Positions 58,279 through 64,000 of a stretch of 64,000 nt of DNA are shown piece after piece. The stretch lies in the NCBI GenBank assembly GCA_036403815.1, contig DASWQH010000007.1, forward strand, positions 1-64,000, given 5' to 3'. Both the position numbers and the translations under genes were made by a program. Position 1 is the stretch's first letter, and each line of letters opens with the position of its first letter. This DNA is from JACVRN01 sp036403815. Its GTDB lineage: Bacteria > Acidobacteriota > Blastocatellia > Pyrinomonadales > Pyrinomonadaceae. The notes under the pieces were generated by a model. The model searched no databases. It was not told where the DNA came from and worked only from the letters and a program-made list of their open reading frames with translations.

Positions 58279-59235
58279 TTAACGCACGGAAGCTAGACCT
58301 TTTTCGACGCTCTCACCAGCGGCAGGCTCTTCCGCCTGTTGGCGGGCGTGATAAGAGGAGCGCGTCAGCGGACTTGATTCGACGTGGCGGAAGCCCATCT
58401 GCATACCGACCTCTCGCCAGCGTGCGAACTCTTCGGGCGTGACGTAGCGCTCTACGGGCAGCCTTCGCTCGTAAGGTTGCAGGTACTGGCCTATGGTCAT
58501 GATGTCGCAACTGGCGGCGCGCAAGTCCTTCATCAATTCGACCACTTCGTCAAAGTTCTCGCCCAGCCCGACCATGATGCCGCTCTTGGTGAGCATCCCT
58601 CGCTGTTCCCGGTCGCGGCGACGCGCGGCACGTTCCAGAAGCCGTAGCGATTGTCTGTAATCGGCGTCGGGACGCACGCGACGGTAAAGCCGCGCAATGG
58701 TCTCCATGTTGTGATTGAGCACATCCGGCTCTGCGTCAAGGACAGCAGAAAGCGCCGCTTCGTCGCCGTTGAAATCGGGAATCAGCACTTCAACCTTGCA
58801 GCCGGGATTAAGCGCACGCACTTCTCTAATAGTCGCAGCCCAGTGTGCAGCGCCGCCGTCCGGTAGGTCGTCGCGATTGACGGAAGTGATAACCGTGTGC
58901 GCCAGATTCAGATGACGCACGGCCTCGGCCACATGGCGCGGCTCTTCCGCATCAAGAGAACCCGGCGTGCCTTTGCCCACGGCGCAGAATCCGCAGTGAC
59001 GCGTGCAGATGTCGCCGCCGAGCATGAAGGTCGCCGTGCGGTCAGACCAGCACTCGAAGATATTCGGGCAGCGCGCCTCCTGGCAGACCGTGTGCAGATT
59101 CAAGCCTTCGATCAACTTGAGCACATGGTTCTGATTCGTAGGGTCGCCCAGACGAATCTTCAGCCATTCGGGTTTAGGCTCGCGCGGCTTCGTACGCGTC
59201 GTATTGATAACTCTTAACTCACGACTCACAAGCAT
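58279..59235 (-). CDS. lipA: lipoyl synthase
   Basis: 318 residues of a radical SAM enzyme that inserts two sulfurs into the octanoyl chain on lipoyl domains. Both iron-sulfur cluster motifs are seen: C51, C56, C62 in CQEARCPNIFEC (auxiliary cluster, sulfur donor) and C77, C81, C84 in CTRHCGFC (SAM cluster). The C-terminal RSSYHA block is present. It is in a minus-strand cluster lipB - PLP dehydratase - lipA, which would supply lipoate for 2-oxoacid dehydrogenases and the glycine cleavage system. The cluster ends at a terminator at 58222-58259. Confidence 0.95.
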   Translation of the reverse strand: MLVSRELRVINTTRTKPREPKPEWLKIRLGDPTNQNHVLKLIEGLNLHTVCQEARCPNIFECWSDRTATFMLGGDICTRHCGFCAVGKGTPGSLDAEEPRHVAEAVRHLNLAHTVITSVNRDDLPDGGAAHWAATIREVRALNPGCKVEVLIPDFNGDEAALSAVLDAEPDVLNHNMETIARLYRRVRPDADYRQSLRLLERAARRRDREQRGMLTKSGIMVGLGENFDEVVELMKDLRAASCDIMTIGQYLQPYERRLPVERYVTPEEFARWREVGMQMGFRHVESSPLTRSSYHARQQAEEPAAGESVEKGLASVR

Positions 59236-59291
59236 TAACTCCAGAGGTTTAACGATAAACTCATTTTAGCATCTACGCTGCGGTTTAGCAC

Positions 59292-59322
59292 TGTAGGGGC
59301 AGGGACAAGCCCTGCCCCTACA
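59292..59322. repeat. short inverted repeat between the dehydratase and lipA genes
   Basis: TGTAGGGGCAGGG (59292-59304) and CCCTGCCCCTACA (59310-59322) with a 5-nt loop, upstream of the lipA start and downstream of the PLP gene. Confidence 0.8.
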
Positions 59323-59323
59323 A

Positions 59324-60295
59324 TTATGTTCCAAGCAGTTGCGCCAGCGCACCTGGGTCAACGTTGCCGCCGGAGAGGATGACTCCGATGTGCTTGAGGT
59401 CGCCGGGAAGCTTTTGAGCGAGCACGGCGCTGGCGGCGGTCGCTCCCGAAGGCTCTACCAGAATCTTCATGCGGAAGAGGATGAAGCGTAAGGCCACAGC
59501 AATCTCTTCATCCGAGACCGTGAGCACGTCTTCCGCCAGCTCCTTCAGGATGGGGAACGTCAACCTGCCCGGCGTTACAACGCGCAGCCCGTCGGCAATG
59601 GTCGAAGACGGATGAATCATTACTCGCTCGCCCTTGCGGAATGATTGAAGCGTATCGTCTGCCGTTTCAGGCTCGACAGGGAAGCAGCGCGTGCGCGGGC
59701 TTATAGCTTTAGCGGCTGTGCTCACGCCTGCGAAAAGTCCGCCGCCGCTACAGGGCATAAGGATACAATCCAGCTCAGGGACATCTTCCAGAAATTCCAG
59801 CGCGCACGTTCCCTGTCCGGCCATGACCAGATAATCATCAAAGGGCGGCACGAGCACAGAGCCTTCTCGTTCGGCAACGGCACGCGCGACCTGCTCCCGG
59901 TCTTCGCGCTGGCGATCATAAAAGATAATCTCGGCTCCGTAGCCGCGCGTCGCCGCGACCTTTGACTGCGGCGCGTCCGAAGGCATAACGATTATCGCAC
60001 GCACGCCTGCTTCACGCGCCGCCAGCGCCACGGCCTGCGCGTGATTGCCCGAAGAGAAGGCCGCAACACCGCGCCGTCTTTCTTCCGCCGTCAAAGAGAG
60101 AACACGATTGGTCGCGCCGCGAAACTTGAAAGAGCCTGTGCGCTGCAAGTTCTCGCACTTGAAGTAGACACGCCGCGATGGGTTAGAATCGCCGCTCACG
60201 GCTTCATCAAAGGAGCGTGAGGTGACGACGGGCGTGCGTTGAACGTGAGGCGCAGTGCGCTCGCGCGCCTCTCTAATAAGCTCGAATGTCAGCAT
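59324..60295 (-). CDS. PLP-dependent threonine/serine dehydratase-like enzyme
   Basis: 323 residues of the fold-type II PLP family (threonine/serine dehydratase, serine racemase). The cofactor lysine lies in RTGSFKFRGA, the asparagine or serine pocket is in FSSGNHAQAVALAAR, and the phosphate-binding loop is PCSGGGLFAG. The substrate is not determined by sequence: threonine deamination to 2-oxobutyrate, serine deamination or racemisation are all possible. It overlaps the end of lipB by 7 bp and thus sits inside the lipoate cluster, an arrangement not standard for isoleucine synthesis. Confidence 0.87.
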   Translation of the reverse strand: MLTFELIREARERTAPHVQRTPVVTSRSFDEAVSGDSNPSRRVYFKCENLQRTGSFKFRGATNRVLSLTAEERRRGVAAFSSGNHAQAVALAAREAGVRAIIVMPSDAPQSKVAATRGYGAEIIFYDRQREDREQVARAVAEREGSVLVPPFDDYLVMAGQGTCALEFLEDVPELDCILMPCSGGGLFAGVSTAAKAISPRTRCFPVEPETADDTLQSFRKGERVMIHPSSTIADGLRVVTPGRLTFPILKELAEDVLTVSDEEIAVALRFILFRMKILVEPSGATAASAVLAQKLPGDLKHIGVILSGGNVDPGALAQLLGT

Positions 60296-60999
60296 TGATA
60301 AGTTTCGATTGCGGGCAGACTGTCACGCGTAGCCTGTACGGTCTCTTCTGCGCCTTCTTCCAAAGACATATCGAACACCTCCGCGAAGCGCGCGATGATG
60401 CGGTCTTCGACCAACGCCATATCAAGCTCGCGTCCCAGAAGCTGTTGCATAGAGGCGACCGGCTCGCCTTCGCAGGCGATGATTAGATTGAAGTAGCTTA
60501 GATCAGTATTAACGTTGAGGGCGAAGCCGTGCGTAGTGACCCAGCGTGCTATGTGAACGCCTATGGCCGCGACCTTCCCCTGTGTAGTGTGAACGCCCGT
60601 GAGACCCTTGATGCGAAAGCATTCGATGTCGAAATCCGAAAGGGCGCGCATCAGTGCCTCTTCCAAATCGCGCACGTATTTGTGTACGTCTTCGCGGTCT
60701 GGACTCAAGTTGATAACGGGATAACCTACGAGTTGCCCCAGACCGTGATAGGTGGCTTTGCCTCCGCGATTGGTCTCAAAGACGGTTACGCCGCGCGCTT
60801 CCAGAATAGCTTGCGGCGTTGTGATGCGCTCCGTGCCTGCGCCGCGCCCCAGGGTGAGCGTGTGCGGGTGCTCCAGCAGCAGCAGCGTATCGGGCTGCTC
60901 CCTGTTTAGAACCGCGCGCTCCGTCTCTTTCTGCAAGGCAAGCGCCGCCCCGTACTCTACGCGCCCCAACTGTCTGACTCTTAAACGTCTCTCTATCAT
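60289..60999 (-). CDS. lipB: lipoyl(octanoyl) transferase
   Basis: 236 residues. LipB moves the octanoyl group from acyl-carrier protein to lipoyl domains. Visible family blocks are RGGKATYHGLGQLVGYPVIN (about 78-97), GKVAAIGVHI with catalytic K142, and NTDLSYFNLIIACEG with catalytic C176. It is the first gene of the lipB - PLP dehydratase - lipA cluster and ends within the start of the next gene. The ATG at 60999 follows no strong ribosome site. The region upstream (61000-61244) contains AGCTCCATAGGAGCT (about 61067-61081), a short palindrome of the GCTCC type. Confidence 0.93.
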   Translation of the reverse strand: MIERRLRVRQLGRVEYGAALALQKETERAVLNREQPDTLLLLEHPHTLTLGRGAGTERITTPQAILEARGVTVFETNRGGKATYHGLGQLVGYPVINLSPDREDVHKYVRDLEEALMRALSDFDIECFRIKGLTGVHTTQGKVAAIGVHIARWVTTHGFALNVNTDLSYFNLIIACEGEPVASMQQLLGRELDMALVEDRIIARFAEVFDMSLEEGAEETVQATRDSLPAIETYQC

Positions 61000-61244
61000 C
61001 TTCGTGTACTTGTTGCGCCATCTAATGCAACATCATCTCAGGTAATAATAAGCAGACCGTTTTTAGCTCCATAGGAGCTGAATGTTTATAGCCTACAAAA
61101 CATAGATTATTGTAGCAGCAGAGAGACTCTACAGACGACCCTTCGATGAAGGTTCGTGCGCGCCACTTGACTGTCAGCCGCTTCGCGTCTTAGCTTGAGG
61201 AGATATAGAGGTCAGAGCAGTCTCTACCGGAAAATGAAAGCGAC

Positions 61245-61808
61245 ATGTCTTTGCTCGTACGAAGGAGGCTTACCCTTTTGAAACGCATCTTGATGATTGT
61301 TCTCGTCTGTCTGCTTTTTTCAACCGCTTCAAATGTCTTCGGGCAGACGCGGCGGCGAACGACTACAGGCAAAAAAGCGCGCCCGGCTTCGACACGCACT
61401 CAAAGCCAGACAGTCCCGACCGCGACGGTTGCAGCACGCGTGGCCGAGCAGATCAAGTCCATCGGCAGATTCCTGTATCTTTACGGGCCTATCTCAAAAG
61501 ACTTGGCCGCAAGCGAAGCGGCGCTACAGGGCAATCAGCAATCTTCGGCCGCAGAAACCGTGCAACGCAACAGGGCGAAGCTGCGCGACGCTTTCCACAA
61601 CTATCGCGTGCAGATGGACGAGCTGGAGACGACCTTCAGCGGCTCGTCGGAGCTGAGACCTTACTACACAAAATTGCTGGGCGTGGCTGCAAGCGCTGGG
61701 CAGGCCGAAGACTCGGTCGCCGCCAGCCGCTACGATCAGGCGGGGCGCAATCTACTGGACGTGATGAATCGTTTGACGGATGTGCTCGTGGATATGCAGG
61801 CGCGCTAA
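61245..61808 (+). CDS. hypothetical secreted helical protein
   Basis: 187 residues. Hydrophobic signal segment ILMIVLVCLLFSTASNVFG, a basic Ser/Thr/Arg-rich linker, then a helical domain with YLYGPISKDLAASEAALQGN, RDAFHNYRVQMDELETTF and YDQAGRNLLDVMNRLTDVLV. No family is recognised. The start is uncertain: ATG 61245 is used, but TTG 61278 has AAGGAGG about 10 bp upstream and directly precedes the signal segment, so the shorter form may be real. It is next to the VWA and OmpA genes, which suggests an envelope role. Confidence 0.62.
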   Translation: MSLLVRRRLTLLKRILMIVLVCLLFSTASNVFGQTRRRTTTGKKARPASTRTQSQTVPTATVAARVAEQIKSIGRFLYLYGPISKDLAASEAALQGNQQSSAAETVQRNRAKLRDAFHNYRVQMDELETTFSGSSELRPYYTKLLGVAASAGQAEDSVAASRYDQAGRNLLDVMNRLTDVLVDMQAR

Positions 61809-61889
61809 AGCAAGGATGAGGGATAAGGGATGAGGGATGAAGTAAAAGAAAATCCATCCTTAGCTTTCATCCCTTATCCCTTGCTCTTC
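61808..61889. repeat. heptad-type inverted repeat (GGGATGA family, copy 3)
   Basis: AAGGATGA, GGGATAA, GGGATGA, GGGATGA (about 61811-61842) pair with CTTTCATCCCTTATCCCTTG (about 61864-61883). It lies between two convergent genes. Confidence 0.85.
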
Positions 61890-61895
61890 TGACTC

Positions 61896-62987
61896 TTATT
61901 TATTCTTTGGATAATAGCCTTGGCGCGCACGCACGCGCAGGTCTGCCCGCTGGGGTACAGCGACGCGTATGCGCCTGAACGCGGCGTTCTGCGTCTGGTC
62001 ATTCGAGTAGTATTGGAGAAGATATTGCGAGCGCAACTCAGCGACGATCTGTCGAAACACTCCGTCAAGGTCTTCCAGTCTATCGGGAATGAAAGAGTTG
62101 CCGCCCGTAGCGCCTGCCAGCCGTACCATGCCGTCCTGCGCGCGCTGGCTGATGATGTTTAGCTTGAGAGACTGCCCGCTGGGGTTAATCGAATAGAAGG
62201 CCGCCTCCGCTTTCTGCACCTCTCGCTCGACCTCTGTTTGCGCGCGATTGTAAACGACTGCCTGTGTCTGCGGCGTTGCGCTTTGCTGCGCCTGCGTCGT
62301 ATTGCCTATAGCGGTCTTGATGCGCTCGCTGTAGTTGTCTTCGCCGTCTGAGATGACGACAATCACGCGGCGATGCTGAGCGGGCGTAGATGCGGCCAGA
62401 TAGCGCGCCGCTTCCACCACCGTATCGAAGAAGGCGGTCGGCCCCTTGGTCGCCTGAATGGATTTGAGTTTCGCCGCGGCTTCGTCCGCCGAAGCTCTCT
62501 GCAACTCCATGCGCGGCGTGACGCTGATGGTAAAGACCGTTGCACGATCCGTAGGCTTCAAGACCTGTTTGAGAAATCGCGCGGCAGCTTCCTTCTCAAA
62601 ATCTATGCGCGCGTTGACTGAGCCTGAAATGTCCAGAAGGATAGCGATTTCAAGCGGCACTTGTTCCGGGTCGCCTATCTGCGTTATCTCCTGCGCCCGA
62701 TTTTCTTCGTCAAGACGAAAATCCTTAATGCCGAGTCCCAGCACAGGCTGTCCCTTCGCATCCGTGACGGAGACAGGCACGACCACCAGATTAGAGTTGA
62801 CGCGCACTATATCATAGTCGCTGTCTTTCGGGACGTAAGGCGTAGGCTTTGGCGTGGGCGCTGGCGGAGGCGGAGGCAAATCATCCTGCGCGCGAGCTAC
62901 CTGTGCGGGTATCAGAAGACAGAGCGCAACAATAAAGAGCGCCTGCACGAAAGAACTTCGTATTGCCATCAGAACGGATTTTATCAA
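61896..62987 (-). CDS. secreted VWA-domain protein (VWFA-related Acidobacterial type)
   Basis: 363 residues. Signal peptide to about residue 33, a Pro-rich linker (LPPPPPAPTPKPTPYVPK), then a short N-terminal strand region VVVPVSVTDAKGQPVLGL, and the von Willebrand factor A domain with the metal-ion site D119-x-S121-x-S123 in LLDISGSVNARI. The end RVRARQGYYPKNK is typical of the VWFA-related domain known from Acidobacteria. These proteins are extracytoplasmic and of unknown role; metal-dependent protein binding is expected. It lies next to an OmpA-family gene on the same strand. Confidence 0.9.
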   Translation of the reverse strand: MIKSVLMAIRSSFVQALFIVALCLLIPAQVARAQDDLPPPPPAPTPKPTPYVPKDSDYDIVRVNSNLVVVPVSVTDAKGQPVLGLGIKDFRLDEENRAQEITQIGDPEQVPLEIAILLDISGSVNARIDFEKEAAARFLKQVLKPTDRATVFTISVTPRMELQRASADEAAAKLKSIQATKGPTAFFDTVVEAARYLAASTPAQHRRVIVVISDGEDNYSERIKTAIGNTTQAQQSATPQTQAVVYNRAQTEVEREVQKAEAAFYSINPSGQSLKLNIISQRAQDGMVRLAGATGGNSFIPDRLEDLDGVFRQIVAELRSQYLLQYYSNDQTQNAAFRRIRVAVPQRADLRVRARQGYYPKNK

Positions 62988-63192
62988 GCTGCTAACCCCT
63001 GGCGCGCATTAATCTCTCACGGCGCTGGAACTCCCTTTGTAGTTTTACAGGCGCTCTATCAGTTTATTCCGGCGTGCCGCGTGGCACATCACGAGGGATT
63101 GATGCCGCCCGCGCGCCGTTGGTTGGCGCTTAAGATAGAGGTGACAGGCAGCAAGGCCGCTAGCTGTGGCTTTGCTGCCTGTCGCATACAGT

Positions 63193-64000
63193 TTATTGTC
63201 CGGGTTGCTGGGGGGCTGGGGTGTTGATGGTCGGCGAAGGTGTGGTCAGTCCGCGATTGACCAGAATCTTGACCTCGACGCGACGATTCTCTGCGCGTCC
63301 CTGGCGCGTGCGATTATCTGCAACGGACTTGGCCTCGCCATAGCCGAAGGGAGTGATGATGCGGCGCAAAGGTATGTTGTGATTCTCGACCAGATAACGC
63401 ACCACTGCGTCCGCCCTCTGCTGGCTCAAGCGGCGGTTTGCTACAACCGAGCCTGAAGCATCCGTGTAGCCCGAAATCTCTATCACGTAGCCCTTGGCCG
63501 TCTCAGCCTTGCGGGCAATGTCGTCCAGTTGCGCTTTGGCCTGAGAGTTTAAGACTGCGCTGCCGACGCGGAACATGATTGCCGCCGTTTCCTGCGGCAC
63601 ATAATCATCCAGAGCAGAAATGCGCTCGTTAGTGGCATTAACTCCTGCAACAGCAGCATCGGCAGTCTCCTGCGCCGCCTTCGCCCCACCTTTCGCGGCG
63701 TTTGAGACAGCAGCCAATTCATCAATCTGTCCACTCATACGCTGTGCGTTCTGCTCCACCTGGCTGACGCGATTCTCTGTCTCTCCGACACGATTCTCCA
63801 CCGGGTTGACGCGAGACTCTACTGTCTGAGCAACGCGCAGGTCTGAATCGTTGAAGCGGACTTTCTCTGCGACCAACTGGCCGGTCGCATCCCCGCGGCC
63901 TTCGACTTCGAGGTTCAGCCCGCGAAGAATCTGGGTCGAGCCGTAGTTCTTGCCTGAGCGAAGAAACCCGCCCTTTGTCTTGACGCTTGTCCTGTCTGTT
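63193..64000 (-). CDS. OmpA-family peptidoglycan-binding protein (5' partial)
   Basis: The open frame continues to the window edge, so the N-terminus is missing. The visible part reads, from the edge, SVKTKGGFLRSGKNYGSTQI, LNLEVEGRGDATGQLVAEKV, then a helical spacer with RVNPVENRVGETENRVSQVE and many heptad-like N/E/V positions, and a C-terminal OmpA-like domain with FRVGSAVLNSQAKAQLDDIA, ISGYTDASGSVVANRRLSQQ, ADAVVRYLVENHNIP and NRRVEVKIL. The OmpA domain anchors to peptidoglycan (D and R residues in TDASG and NRRVEV). The ATG at 63876 is not the real start. Confidence 0.87.
   Translation of the reverse strand, partial: TDRTSVKTKGGFLRSGKNYGSTQILRGLNLEVEGRGDATGQLVAEKVRFNDSDLRVAQTVESRVNPVENRVGETENRVSQVEQNAQRMSGQIDELAAVSNAAKGGAKAAQETADAAVAGVNATNERISALDDYVPQETAAIMFRVGSAVLNSQAKAQLDDIARKAETAKGYVIEISGYTDASGSVVANRRLSQQRADAVVRYLVENHNIPLRRIITPFGYGEAKSVADNRTRQGRAENRRVEVKILVNRGLTTPSPTINTPAPQQPGQ

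Overview
The window reads as a chromosomal segment of a moderately GC-rich, heterotrophic, Gram-negative-type bacterium, most likely Acidobacteriota (Blastocatellia-like). This is inferred from the gene repertoire: a VWA protein of the type known as the VWFA-related Acidobacterial domain, a Ser/Thr kinase fused to a PD40/TolB propeller, an M61 aminopeptidase with a PDZ domain, a HEAT-repeat/cyclophilin fusion, a DUF6916 Tat protein, a bactofilin and many secreted proteins. No rRNA, CRISPR array, phage module or intact insertion sequence was found. One tRNA-Met(CAT) is present.

Layout. 0.2-9.9 kb: TetA-like efflux pump, DoxX, thioredoxin 2 (minus strand), then M61 peptidase, SDR, dienoyl-CoA-hydratase-like crotonase, M48-like protease, PD40 lipoprotein and DinB (plus strand). 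9.9-13.9 kb: accessory island with tRNA-Met, an AT-rich HNH endonuclease, a Gfo/Idh/MocA oxidoreductase, and a TIR domain fused to a SAM methyltransferase with its own promoter and terminator. 14-18.6 kb: cyclase-hyuA-hyuB operon. 18.7-25.4 kb: VOC protein, a broken hicB, nadE, an Asn-rich secreted protein, two GNAT acetyltransferases and a TMTC-like membrane protein. 25.6-29.1 kb: ttcA with a frameshifted partner, followed by a decay zone of several broken small genes. 29.4-37.6 kb: bactofilin, molybdopterin oxidoreductase, HEAT-PPIase, M1-like protein with an altered zinc motif, DUF4112. 37.9-39.6 kb: thiol-redox and peroxide defence (TlpA-like protein, 2-Cys peroxiredoxin, PerR/Fur regulator with a perfect palindromic operator). 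39.7-49 kb: SDR reductase, DUF1992, leucyl aminopeptidase, 5'-nucleotidase, TPR, YD-repeat-like and TonB proteins, thioesterase, alpha/beta hydrolase. 49-57 kb: kinase-propeller receptor, two small basic proteins, DUF6916 protein, response regulator, GT-C membrane protein. 57-64 kb: MDR dehydrogenase, lipB/PLP-dehydratase/lipA cluster, VWA protein and an OmpA-family protein running off the window end.

The most unusual property is non-coding. About twenty long inverted repeats (roughly 70-130 bp, arms 20-36 bp) sit between genes, about one per 3 kb. They belong to several unrelated sequence families, yet most have arms built from degenerate tandem 7-mers (words such as GAGGTTA, GGGATGA, GTTTTCA, GTGCCGG). 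One copy lies in frame inside hyuB, others supply the C-terminus of a lipoprotein or the apparent N-termini of membrane proteins. A second class (GTCCCGTAGGGAC palindromes in a composite mirror-image element of about 200 bp) occurs three times, with a related nested palindrome at 37.6-37.85 kb. The best candidate for a new protein system is the TIR-methyltransferase fusion at 11.97-13.86 kb.
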